A stretch of DNA of 64,000 nt from JBBCJM01 sp037190175. Its GTDB lineage: Bacteria; Pseudomonadota; Alphaproteobacteria; Rhodobacterales; Rhodobacteraceae. The stretch is taken from NCBI GenBank assembly GCA_037190175.1, contig JBBCJM010000065.1:1-64000 (forward strand), given 5' to 3'. The position numbers and the translations under genes are program-made. The notes beneath the pieces are model-generated. The model was not told the DNA's origin, made no database searches, and was given only the letters and a program-made list of their open reading frames with translations. Positions 40,831 through 48,978 of the stretch are shown here, one piece after another. Numbering within the stretch: position 1 is the first letter of the stretch; every line of letters begins with the position of its first letter.

Positions 40831-41966
40831 AGATCCGCGCCGTCACCGCCGTTCCGGTCTCGTTCCGGGTCCCCGAGGGCAACAGCGTGACGCTGGGCAT
40901 CGGCCGCGCCGTCAAGCGCGATGCCGTGCTGGTGAAGGTCGAGACCGACGAGGGCCTGACCGGCTGGGGCGAGGCCCATCACGGCCGCTGCCCCGGAGCC
41001 ATCGCCAAGCTGCTGGACACCACGATGGCAGAACTGGTGACGGGGATGGACGCCTTTGACGTCAGCGCCGTCTGGGCCAGGGTCGCCCGAATGCAACTGG
41101 CCAGCCACGGCATGGGGGCGGCTGCGGCGCTGGCGCTCAGCGGTCTCGACATCGCGCTCTGGGACATTCGCGCCAAGGCGGCGGGCTGGCCGCTTTACCG
41201 GCTGCTCGGCGGGTCGCGGCGGCGGCTGCGCTGCTATGCCGGAGGCATCGCGCTGGGCTGGCAGCCGCCCGAGACGCTGGCGGAGGAAGCCCTGTCCTAT
41301 GTCGCCCGTGGCTACCTTGCGCTGAAGCTGCGCGTCGGCGACACGCCGGCGCGCGATCTGCCCCGCGTCGCCGCGGTGCGGGCGGCAGTGGGGCCGGAGG
41401 TGGCGATCCTGGTCGATGCCAATACCGGCTACAGCTACGACGATGTGCGCCGGGTGATGCCCGCGTATGAAGAGTTGCAGGTCGGGTGGCTGGAAGAGCC
41501 GTTCCCGCCGCAGGATTACCGCGCATACCGCGAGGCCGCGGCACTCGGCCGGGTGCCGTTGGCCGCGGGCGAGAACCACTACACGCGCTATGATTTTGCC
41601 CGGCTGGTCGAGGACGGCGCCGTGCGCTTCGTGCAGCCCGACCTGTCCAAGGCCGGCGGCGTGACCGAAGTGATGCGGATCGCCGGTCTCACCTCGGCCT
41701 GGCGGCTGCCGCTGAATCCGCATACGTCGCTGACCGCGATCAACATGGCGGCCAGCCTGCATCTGCTCGCCGCGGTGGACGAGGCCGGCTATTTCGAAAG
41801 CGACCTGACCGCCTACAACCCGTTCCGCGACGCAATGGGCGGCGAGGGGTTCGAGCCGGATGCGGACGGCATGGTCCTGCCCCCCGACCGCCCGGGCCAC
41901 GGCATCGAGATCGACGAGGCTTTTCTGCGCGCCCATCCCCTGATCGAAGGTCCCTGCTATGTCTGA
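40827..41966 (+). CDS. Mandelate racemase/muconate lactonizing enzyme family protein
   Basis: A 379-residue enolase-superfamily enzyme. An N-terminal capping domain (1-120) precedes the barrel. ALKLRVG takes the place of the KxK strand. Metal ligands are Asp in ILVDANTG, Glu in WLEEPFPP and Glu in LAAGENHYT, and His in LNPHTSLTA may form the acid/base dyad. The family includes sugar-acid dehydratases, racemases and cycloisomerases. Substrate cannot be told, but dehydration of a hydroxy acid to a 2-oxo acid would fit the aldolases alongside. It overlaps both neighbours. Confidence 0.88.
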   Translation: MKIRAVTAVPVSFRVPEGNSVTLGIGRAVKRDAVLVKVETDEGLTGWGEAHHGRCPGAIAKLLDTTMAELVTGMDAFDVSAVWARVARMQLASHGMGAAAALALSGLDIALWDIRAKAAGWPLYRLLGGSRRRLRCYAGGIALGWQPPETLAEEALSYVARGYLALKLRVGDTPARDLPRVAAVRAAVGPEVAILVDANTGYSYDDVRRVMPAYEELQVGWLEEPFPPQDYRAYREAAALGRVPLAAGENHYTRYDFARLVEDGAVRFVQPDLSKAGGVTEVMRIAGLTSAWRLPLNPHTSLTAINMAASLHLLAAVDEAGYFESDLTAYNPFRDAMGGEGFEPDADGMVLPPDRPGHGIEIDEAFLRAHPLIEGPCYV

Positions 41967-42753
41967 AACATTCGCCCGCAACGAGGTGAAGGCCCGCCTG
42001 GCCTCCGGCAAGCCCTGCTACATCATGGCCATCCGCCATTCCCGCACCATAGAAGTGATCGGGATGGCCCAGGCCACGGGACATCACGCAGTCTATGTCG
42101 ATCTGCAGCATTCGACCATCTCGACGGATACTGCCGCGCAGATGATGCTGGCGGCACTGGCGATGGGGATCACACCCATGGTGCGGCTGCCGGGCATGAA
42201 CCGGGCGGTCTGCGATCAGATGCTCGAGGGCGGTGCACTGGGCATCATCATGCCCGACGTCCGCACCGCGGCCGAAGCGGCCGAAGTGGCGTCGTGGTGC
42301 CGCTTCCCCCCCGAAGGCTCGCGCGGATTCCTGCTCGCGGGTGCACAGACCCGGTTCGCAGCGCCCGACCAGCAGGCCGACCGCGCGCGGCTGGCCCGCG
42401 AGACGCTGGTTGTCGTGATGCTGGAGCACGAGGCGGCCTTCGCCAATGCCGAGGCCATTGCCGCCGTGCCGGGAATCGATGCGATGATGATCGGTGCCAA
42501 CGACCTCACTTCGGGCATGGGCATGCACGGCGAGTACGAGCATCCCCGTGTCGTGGCGCTGTTCGAGCATGCCATCGCCGCCGCGCGGCGGCATGGAAAG
42601 TCGCTGATCGTCGGCGGCATCCGCAAGCCCGAGGTAGTTGCCCGCTACCAGCGTGCCGGCGCGGCACCCTGTGTAGTCACAGGCACCGACACCGCCTTCC
42701 TGCTGGCAGGCGCCACCGCTCAGATCGAAAAGTTCCGAGATATCGGGCTTTAG
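41959..42753 (+). CDS. HpcH/HpaI aldolase family protein (copy 2)
   Basis: A 264-residue class II pyruvate aldolase-like enzyme of normal HpaI length. Visible residues are Arg in PMVRLPGM, Glu in VVMLEHEAAF and Asp in GANDLTSGMG. It shares only general family features with copy 1 of this operon, so the two are not a recent duplication. It overlaps the enolase-superfamily gene by 8 bases and is the last gene of the operon. Likely products are pyruvate plus an aldehyde or oxo acid. Confidence 0.88.
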   Translation: MSETFARNEVKARLASGKPCYIMAIRHSRTIEVIGMAQATGHHAVYVDLQHSTISTDTAAQMMLAALAMGITPMVRLPGMNRAVCDQMLEGGALGIIMPDVRTAAEAAEVASWCRFPPEGSRGFLLAGAQTRFAAPDQQADRARLARETLVVVMLEHEAAFANAEAIAAVPGIDAMMIGANDLTSGMGMHGEYEHPRVVALFEHAIAAARRHGKSLIVGGIRKPEVVARYQRAGAAPCVVTGTDTAFLLAGATAQIEKFRDIGL

Positions 42754-42980
42754 AGCGGCTGGTTGATATGGGCGGCGGGCCTGCGCGACCCCCATTCCGC
42801 GACATCCTCTTGCTGCTGTCGCGCACCAACATCGCGGCGCTGTCGGTGATCCTGTTCATCCATGGCTTCCATCCTTCGAAAGCCCGGCGCAGCGGTCAAT
42901 TCACTTCAGCCGATCCGTCCGCCCGAGGGGGCCACTCCAGACCCGCCTCTCCTTCTTGCAAAAAATATCCTGCGGGGTTG

Positions 42981-43017
42981 CCAGTGGTTTACGCCATTGG
43001 TTCGAGTGAACCACTGG
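42981..43017. repeat. Inverted repeat at the island-mltG junction
   Basis: CCAGTGGTT (42981-42989) and AACCACTGG (43009-43017) are exact inverted arms around a 19-base loop. It lies in the junction between the catabolic operon and mltG. It could be a weak terminator or the trace of a mobile-element end. Confidence 0.5.
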
Positions 43018-43024
43018 CTGGGGG

Positions 43025-43041
43025 GGGGGCGCGAAGCCCCC
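43025..43041 (-). terminator. GC-rich hairpin after mltG
   Basis: GGGGGC and GCCCCC pair around GCGAA, 25 bases after the mltG stop on the minus strand. No T-run follows, so it is terminator-like by position only. Confidence 0.4.
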
Positions 43042-43065
43042 GGGGCTCTCCACCAGGCGCGACGG

Positions 43066-44241
43066 TCAGTCCGTCTGCACCCCGCTCGCCGCCTCTTCCC
43101 CCCGCTGCCGCTCGATGGCGCGCCAGCGGGTGACGTTCTCGTTGTGCTGGGCCAGCGTCTCGGCGAAGGCATGGCCGCCCGTGCCGTCCGCCACGAAGAA
43201 CAGATAGGGCGTGCTCTCCGGGTTCAGCGCCGCGCGGATGCTGGCGCGGCCGGGGTTGGCGATGGGGGTGGGCGGCAGCCCGTCGATCACATAGGTGTTG
43301 TAGGGCGTCTCGCGCCGCAGCTCGCTCTGCCGCAGCCCGCGGCCCAGTACGCCCTCGCCGTTCGTGACGCCATAGATCACCGTGGGGTCGGTCTGCAGCT
43401 TCATCCCCCGCCGCAGCCGGTTCACGAACACGCTGGCCACCTGCCCGCGCTCCTCCGGCACCCCGGTCTCCTTCTCGACGATCGAGGCCATGACCAGCGC
43501 CTCCTCCGGCGTGGCATAGGGCAGCCCCTCGGCCCGCGCGGCCCAGAGCTCGGCCAGGATCCGCGCCTGCCGCTCCTGCATCTGCGCCACCAGCGCGCCC
43601 CGGTCCGTGCCCCGCGGCACCTCGTAGCTGTCGGGCGCCAGCGAGCCCTCGGGCGGCCGCGCCGCCACCGCGCCCTCCAGGAAATCGGCCCGCTTCAGCG
43701 CCTCGACCACCTGCCAGCTCGTCACCCCCTCGGCCACCGTCACCCGGTAGCGCAGGTCGCCCGCCTGCACCGCGGCCAGATAGGGCTCGGGCGGCTCGGC
43801 CCCGGCATCGAACTTCGCCACCTCCACATAGGCCACCGTCGCCGGATCCAGCTCGCGCAGCACCACGTCGGCGGCATTCACCCCGATGCGGAAGTTGACC
43901 TCGCGCCCGCAGGTCGACTGGCCCCCGGCGGTGATGATCTCCAGCACCTCGGCCATCGAGGCGCCGGGCGGGATCAGGTACGATCCGAACTTCAGCGACC
44001 CGTCGCGCCCGGCGTAATCCGCCCCGATGCGGAAGATGCGGGCATCCGAGACCACCCCCTCCTGCTCCAGCGCCCGGCTGACCGAGGCGAGCGAGGCCCC
44101 CCGCTCCACCCGCACGCAGGCGGTCTCGGTCAGCGGGCCGTCGCCCACATAGGCCTCGCGCGCCCAGGCCAGCAGCCCCGCCACCACCACCAGCCCCACG
44201 ACCAGCAGCGTCAGGAAGTTGGAGGCGAGCGCGCGGAACAT
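43066..44241 (-). CDS. mltG: Endolytic murein transglycosylase MltG
   Basis: A 391-residue inner-membrane protein with one N-terminal membrane anchor (about 8-28, SNFLTLLVVGLVVVAGLLAW) and a periplasmic YceG domain. The catalytic Glu is in MASIVEKETG, with the conserved NRLRRGMKLQTDPTVIYG and the C-terminal GLPPTPIANPG. It cleaves nascent glycan strands and is thought to end their elongation. Its ATG shares one base with the fabF stop, so the two are cotranscribed. The C-terminal tail (about 370-391) is variable. Confidence 0.95.
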   Translation of the reverse strand: MFRALASNFLTLLVVGLVVVAGLLAWAREAYVGDGPLTETACVRVERGASLASVSRALEQEGVVSDARIFRIGADYAGRDGSLKFGSYLIPPGASMAEVLEIITAGGQSTCGREVNFRIGVNAADVVLRELDPATVAYVEVAKFDAGAEPPEPYLAAVQAGDLRYRVTVAEGVTSWQVVEALKRADFLEGAVAARPPEGSLAPDSYEVPRGTDRGALVAQMQERQARILAELWAARAEGLPYATPEEALVMASIVEKETGVPEERGQVASVFVNRLRRGMKLQTDPTVIYGVTNGEGVLGRGLRQSELRRETPYNTYVIDGLPPTPIANPGRASIRAALNPESTPYLFFVADGTGGHAFAETLAQHNENVTRWRAIERQRGEEAASGVQTD

Positions 44242-45500
44242 CAGCCCACCCTGCCCAGGATCAGGCTAGCATTGGTGCCGCCGAAACCGAAGCTGTTCGA
44301 CAGCGCCACGTCGATCTTCCGCTGCACCGCCCGGTGCGGCGCCAGATCCAGCACCGGCTGCACCGCGGGGTTGTCGAGGTTGATGGTCGGCGGCGCCACC
44401 TGGTCGCGGATCGCGAGGATGCAGAAGATCGCCTCCACCGCCCCGGCCGCCCCCAGCAGATGGCCGATGGAGGACTTGGTGGAACTCATCGTGGCCTTGC
44501 CGGCGGCATTCCCCAGCAGCCGCTCCACCGCGCCCAGCTCGATGGTATCGGCCATGGTCGAGGTGCCGTGCGCGTTGATGTAGTCCACCTGCCCCGGCCC
44601 GATCCCGGCGCTTTCCAGCGCCGCGCTCATGCTGCGATAGCCCCCCTCGCCATCCTCGGAGGGCGCGGTGATGTGATAGGCGTCGCCCGACAGGCCATAG
44701 CCCAGCACCTCGGCATAGATCGGGGCCCCGCGGGCCTTCGCGTGCTCGTATTCCTCCAGTACCACGCAGCCCGCGCCCTCGCCCATCACGAAACCGTCGC
44801 GGTCGGCGTCATAGGGGCGGCTGGCCCTGGTGGGGTCGTCGGCCCGCTTGGTGCTCAGCGCCTTGCAGGCGTTGAACCCGGCGATGCCGATCTCGCTGAT
44901 CGGGCTCTCGGCCCCGCCGGCCACCATGATGTCGGCATCGCCCCAGCGGATCAGCCGCGCCGCATCCCCGATGGCATGCGCCCCGGTGGAGCACGCCGTC
45001 ACCACCGCATGGTTCGGCCCCTTGAAGCCGAAGCGGATCGAGACCTGGCCGGAGACCAGGTTGATCAAGGCCCCCGGAATGAAGAAGGGCGACACCCGCT
45101 TCGGCCCCTTCTCCTTGATCAGCACCGCCGTTTCCGCAATCGAGGTCAGCCCGCCGATGCCCGAGCCGATCATCACCCCGGTGCGCAGCTTCTCCGCCTC
45201 CGGCAGATCCGCGATCCCCGCATCCCGCACCGCCTGGGTGGCCGCGGCCATGCCGTAGAGGATGAAGTCGTCCACCTTGCGGCGGTCCTTGGGCTCCATC
45301 CACTCGTCGGGGTTGAAGGTCCCGTCCGACCCGTCCCCGAAGGGGATCTCGCAGGCATATTGGGTGACCACGTTGGAGGGGTCGAACCGGGTGATCCGCC
45401 GCGCCCCGGACTGCCCGGCCAGCAACCGGCTCCAGGTCGCCTCGACCCCGCTGCCCAGCGGCGTCACCAGACCCAGTCCCGTCACCACGACCCTGCGCAT
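44241..45500 (-). CDS. fabF: 3-oxoacyl-ACP synthase II
   Basis: A 419-residue condensing enzyme of fatty acid elongation. The catalytic Cys is in VVTACSTGAHAIG (about C170), the two His in NAHGTSTMADT and SSIGHLLGAAGA, and the C-terminal NSFGFGGTNASLI is diagnostic. It condenses malonyl-ACP with acyl-ACP. ATG 45500 gives the normal N-terminus MRRVVVTGLGLVTPLG. mltG follows with a one-base overlap. The expected acpP neighbour is not upstream; a gene for an exported protein lies there in the opposite orientation. Confidence 0.96.
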   Translation of the reverse strand: MRRVVVTGLGLVTPLGSGVEATWSRLLAGQSGARRITRFDPSNVVTQYACEIPFGDGSDGTFNPDEWMEPKDRRKVDDFILYGMAAATQAVRDAGIADLPEAEKLRTGVMIGSGIGGLTSIAETAVLIKEKGPKRVSPFFIPGALINLVSGQVSIRFGFKGPNHAVVTACSTGAHAIGDAARLIRWGDADIMVAGGAESPISEIGIAGFNACKALSTKRADDPTRASRPYDADRDGFVMGEGAGCVVLEEYEHAKARGAPIYAEVLGYGLSGDAYHITAPSEDGEGGYRSMSAALESAGIGPGQVDYINAHGTSTMADTIELGAVERLLGNAAGKATMSSTKSSIGHLLGAAGAVEAIFCILAIRDQVAPPTINLDNPAVQPVLDLAPHRAVQRKIDVALSNSFGFGGTNASLILGRVG

Positions 45501-45701
45501 CCCGGCCCTCCTCGCTCGATCCCGCGGGTTGATACACGCCCGCCCCGGGCCACGCAACCGCAGGGCTCCCGGCCCGGCGTCAACCCCCGCAGCCGCCCGC
45601 ATGTTTCCGCCCGCACACGCGAACGCGATTTGCATGGCCCCGCCCCTCACCGCAGGGTGCGCCCACCCGAGCAGAACCTTCCCGCAGAGAAGAAGGATCC
45701 C

Positions 45702-46145
45702 ATGCACCCCGACCACGCCCTCGCCGCCTTCGCGCTCGCCGCCGCCGCGCTGGTGGCCGCCCCCGCCCTGGCCCAGCCGGTGCCCGAGGCCGCCGAAATC
45801 CCCGAAACCGTCACCCGCGACCTGACCGACTTCGGCGAGGGCCAGGGCTATGCCTTCCTCGACCTGGTGCGCGGCTGGCAGACCGACCTCGACGGCGACG
45901 GCGCCGAGGATCTGCTGGTGCAGGCCGCCTGGTCCGCCGGCGGCGGCAACGCGGTGGTGCTGCACCACTTCCCCTATTACCGCCAGGGCGAGGAGTTCCG
46001 CCGCGGCGAGGACATGGCGCTGGACGCCGGGATCAAGTCGGTGACCTGGGAGGACGGCACGCTGGTGCTGACCCTCTACCAGATGCTGCCCGACGACCCC
46101 AACTGCTGCCCCTCCGGCGAACGGGTGCTGCGCCTGACCTTCTGA
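45702..46145 (+). CDS. Small exported protein, unknown function
   Basis: A 147-residue protein with a signal peptide (MHPDHALAAFALAAAALVAA, cleavage near ALAQ). The mature part contains DLDGDGAEDLLVQ, a calcium-loop/FG-GAP-like Asp-rich motif, and two adjacent Cys (DDPNCCPSGE). It resembles secreted proteins that read out VCBS-like repeats, but only one such motif is seen. AGAAGGATCCC precedes the ATG. It is divergent from fabF. A large inverted repeat follows it. Confidence 0.72.
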   Translation: MHPDHALAAFALAAAALVAAPALAQPVPEAAEIPETVTRDLTDFGEGQGYAFLDLVRGWQTDLDGDGAEDLLVQAAWSAGGGNAVVLHHFPYYRQGEEFRRGEDMALDAGIKSVTWEDGTLVLTLYQMLPDDPNCCPSGERVLRLTF

Positions 46146-46161
46146 CGGGGCGCGGCCGGAA

Positions 46162-46290
46162 GGCGCCGGGGGGCCGTCTGCCCCCCGGACCCCCCCGAGA
46201 GTATTTCCGCCAAGATGAGGACGCATTTGATTCAAGTTGTCCCCCATCTTGGCCCAAGTACTCCGGGGTCCGGGGCAGCGCCCCGGGGCC
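46162..46290. repeat. Large two-armed inverted repeat element
   Basis: The left arm (about 46162-46217) runs from a GGGGGGCC...CCCCCCGG hairpin to CCGCCAAGATG. The right arm (about 46245-46290) starts CATCTTGGCCCAAGTACT and ends in a CCGGGGCAGCGCCCCGG hairpin. The arms are related inverted copies around a 27-base loop. I recall this TATTT-CCAAGATG / GGGGTCCGGGGC pattern as abundant between genes in Rhodobacteraceae. It probably ends transcription of the preceding gene. Confidence 0.7.
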
Positions 46291-46351
46291 TGCCATCAGC
46301 GCAACGCCCCCCGATGGACGCCCGCGGCCGAATTGGCTACAAGCCGCGCCC

Positions 46352-47947
46352 ATGTCGAACCGCGCCCCCCTGCCCGCCGAGATCGCCCGCCGCCGGACCT
46401 TTGCGATCATCTCGCATCCCGACGCCGGCAAGACCACGCTGACCGAGAAGTTCCTGCTGTTCGGCGGCGCCATCCAGATGGCCGGGCAGGTCCGCGCCAA
46501 GGGCGAGGCGCGGCGCACGCGGTCGGACTTCATGAAGATGGAGCAGGAGCGGGGCATCTCGGTCTCCGCCTCGGCCATGTCCTTCGACTACGGGGAGTTC
46601 CGCTTCAACCTGGTCGACACCCCCGGCCACAGCGACTTCTCCGAGGACACCTACCGCACTCTGACCGCGGTCGATGCCGCCATCATGGTGATCGACGGCG
46701 CCAAGGGGGTGGAAAGCCAGACCCGCAAGCTCTTCGAGGTCTGCCGGCTGCGCGACATGCCGATCCTGACCTTCTGCAACAAGATGGACCGGGAAAGCCG
46801 CGACACCTTCGAGATCGTCGACGAGATCCAGCAGACGCTGGCCATCGACGTGGCCCCGGCAAGCTGGCCCATCGGGCAGGGGCGCGACTTCGTGGGGGCC
46901 TATGACCTCTTGCACGACCGGCTGGAGATCATGGACCGCGCCGACCGCAACCGGGTGGCGACATCCATCCGCATCAAGGGCCTGGACGACCCCGCGCTGG
47001 CCGCCCACGTGCCGCCCGACCTGCTGGCGAAGTTCCGGGAAGAGATCGAGATGGCCCGCGAACTGCTGCCCGCCTTCGACCGCCAGTCGTTCCTGGAGGG
47101 CAGCCTGACGCCCATCTGGTTCGGCTCCGCCATCAACTCCTTCGGCGTCCGCGAACTGATGGACGGCATCGGCGCATACGGCCCCCCGCCCCAGCCGCAG
47201 AAGGCCGCCGAGCGGCAGGTGCTGCCGGAGGAGCCGCCCGTCACCGGCTTCGTCTTCAAGGTGCAGGCCAACATGGACCCCAAGCACCGCGACCGGGTGG
47301 CCTTCGTCCGCCTCGCCTCGGGCCATTTCGAGCGGGGGATGAAGCTGCACCACGTGCGGGCCGGCAAGCCCATGGCGGTGACCAACCCGGTGCTGTTCCT
47401 GGCCGCCGACCGCGAGCTGGCCGAGGAAGCCTGGGCCGGCGACATCCTCGGCATCCCCAACCACGGGCAGCTGCGCATCGGCGACGCGCTGACCGAGGGG
47501 GAGAACCTGCATTTCACCGGCATCCCCTCCTTCGCCCCGGAGCTTCTGCAGGCCATCCGCGCCGGCGACCCGATGAAGGCCAAGCACCTGGAAAAGGCGC
47601 TGATGCAATTCGCCGAGGAAGGCGCGGCGCGGGTGTTCAAGCCCATCGTCGGCTCGGGCTTCATCGTCGGCGTGGTGGGGCCGCTGCAATTCGAGGTGCT
47701 GGCCAGCCGGATCGAGCAGGAATATTCCCTGCCCGTCCGCTTCGAGCCCTCGCAATTCACCTCCGCCCGCTGGGTCGCCGGCCCCCGGCCCGAGGTCGAG
47801 GCCTTCGCCAATGTCAACAAGGGCCACATGGCGCAGGACCACGACGGCGATCTGGTCTACCTCACCCGCCTCAAATGGGACATCGACCGGGTGGAACGCG
47901 ACCACCCGCGGGTGAAGCTGACCGCGACGAAGGAGATGGCGGTGTGA
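46352..47947 (+). CDS. prfC: Peptide chain release factor 3
   Basis: A 531-residue GTPase that removes RF1/RF2 from the ribosome after termination. The G domain has SHPDAGKTTLTEK (about 24-36), LVDTPGHSDFSEDTYRTL and NKMDRESRD. RF3-specific features follow (EKGAARVFKPIVGSGFI and GPLQFEVLASRI). The start is the ATG at 46352 (MSNRAPLPAEIARRRTFAII), consistent with family N-termini. It stands alone and is convergent with the transglutaminase-like gene, whose end it almost touches. Confidence 0.96.
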   Translation: MSNRAPLPAEIARRRTFAIISHPDAGKTTLTEKFLLFGGAIQMAGQVRAKGEARRTRSDFMKMEQERGISVSASAMSFDYGEFRFNLVDTPGHSDFSEDTYRTLTAVDAAIMVIDGAKGVESQTRKLFEVCRLRDMPILTFCNKMDRESRDTFEIVDEIQQTLAIDVAPASWPIGQGRDFVGAYDLLHDRLEIMDRADRNRVATSIRIKGLDDPALAAHVPPDLLAKFREEIEMARELLPAFDRQSFLEGSLTPIWFGSAINSFGVRELMDGIGAYGPPPQPQKAAERQVLPEEPPVTGFVFKVQANMDPKHRDRVAFVRLASGHFERGMKLHHVRAGKPMAVTNPVLFLAADRELAEEAWAGDILGIPNHGQLRIGDALTEGENLHFTGIPSFAPELLQAIRAGDPMKAKHLEKALMQFAEEGAARVFKPIVGSGFIVGVVGPLQFEVLASRIEQEYSLPVRFEPSQFTSARWVAGPRPEVEAFANVNKGHMAQDHDGDLVYLTRLKWDIDRVERDHPRVKLTATKEMAV

Positions 47948-47958
47948 GCCCTCACACC
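47941..47958. terminator. Short palindrome shared by the ends of prfC and the convergent gene
   Basis: GGTGTGAG and CTCACACC pair perfectly around CC. Both genes end in the same codons (GCG GTG TGA), and the palindrome spans both stop codons. With a 2-base loop it is not a good hairpin, but it may help separate the convergent transcripts. Confidence 0.35.
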
Positions 47959-48812
47959 GCCGCCCGCGCCGCCACCGGCCAGGCCGCGGCGGGCTGGAAG
48001 GCGCCGGCCTCCACCTCCTCGGTGATCACCTTGAAGTTCGACAGCCAGTGCGGGCCGAAGGAATGCACCAGCGGCACGTCCGCGGCGTCCCGCCCCCGCG
48101 CCACCACGATCCGGCCGATCCGCCGGGCGTTGTTGCGCGGGTCGAAGGCGTGCCACTGGCCGCCCAGGAACACCTCCATCCAGGCCGCATAGTCCATCGG
48201 GTCGGGGTTGAAGGGGATGCCGATGTCGCCCAGGTGCCCGTTCACGTAGCGCGCCGGGATGTTCAGGCAGCGGCAGAAGGTGATCGCCAGATGCGCGAAG
48301 TCGCGGCAGACCCCGCGGCGCTCCTCCCAGGCCTGCCAGGCGGTGCGGGTGGAACGCGCGTCGGTATAGCAGAACCCGATGTGGCGGTGCACGAAGTCCA
48401 CGATGGCCTGCACCCGGTTCCAGCCCGGCCTCAGCCCGCCGAACAGATCCCAGGCCACCTGCATCAGAAGGTCGGTCTCGCAATAGCGCGAGCCCAGCAG
48501 GTATTGCAGCACGTGGTCGGGCAGCTCCGGCACGGTCAGTTCCCGCGCCTCGGCCACCACCGGGTCGGGCTTCTCCGAGGCTCGGATCAGCCCGCGTCCG
48601 GTCAGCTTCAGCTCCCCCGCCGGGGCGATGAAGCGCCAGCAGCGGTTGCCGAAGGCGTCGATGTAGGTATGGCCGTCCACCTCCGGATCGGCCAGGTGGG
48701 TCTCGGCCTCGGCCATGTCCCGGTCGTGCTCGGGCCGGGCCGAGACCATGCAGATCATCGGGGTTTCCTGGGGGCAGTTGAGGGTGAAATCATAGCCATA
48801 GCGGATCAGCAT
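47952..48812 (-). CDS. Transglutaminase-like cysteine peptidase family protein
   Basis: A 286-residue protein starting MLIRYGYDFTLNCPQET. An N-terminal beta domain (1-130) precedes the transglutaminase-like core: Cys in RRGVCRDFAHLAITFCR, His in WMEVFLGGQWHAFDP and the Asp in that same motif. Bacterial members are proposed proteases or amidases acting in the cytoplasm; no signal peptide is seen. In many genomes the gene neighbours an alpha-E/circularly permuted ATP-grasp pair, which is not present here. Start was chosen at 48812 because upstream frame content is not conserved-looking. Confidence 0.86.
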   Translation of the reverse strand: MLIRYGYDFTLNCPQETPMICMVSARPEHDRDMAEAETHLADPEVDGHTYIDAFGNRCWRFIAPAGELKLTGRGLIRASEKPDPVVAEARELTVPELPDHVLQYLLGSRYCETDLLMQVAWDLFGGLRPGWNRVQAIVDFVHRHIGFCYTDARSTRTAWQAWEERRGVCRDFAHLAITFCRCLNIPARYVNGHLGDIGIPFNPDPMDYAAWMEVFLGGQWHAFDPRNNARRIGRIVVARGRDAADVPLVHSFGPHWLSNFKVITEEVEAGAFQPAAAWPVAARAAV

Positions 48813-48978
48813 CGCGTCCTCGCGCCAAAGGGGGATCGACCCCGGCCGGCCGGCGATGACGCCTCGTGTCCTGGGTTTCGTGGAGAACGCGCAGGCGGTG
48901 CGGAAGTTCCCGGGCCGGCGGGCCGGGATGCAAAAATTGCCAGTGACCCCGGGGTGTTGACCGTGCGACAACCGCGCC

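Larger units (their letters stand above)
42754..43065. other. Intergenic region with a possible gene remnant at the end of the catabolic island
   Basis: 312 bases without a complete gene. The first part in one forward frame encodes a short hydrophobic stretch (RDILLLLSRTNIAALSVILF near 42801-42860), which may be the debris of a membrane-protein gene; I do not recognise it. The second part holds an inverted repeat and a GC hairpin. This is the junction between accessory genes and the mltG-fabF housekeeping block. Confidence 0.35.

Noticed and set aside
42981..43017. tRNA or attachment site at the right edge of the catabolic island
   Set aside because: GGTTCGAGTGAACC looks like a T-arm fragment, but no acceptor stem or other tRNA arms can be drawn around it.
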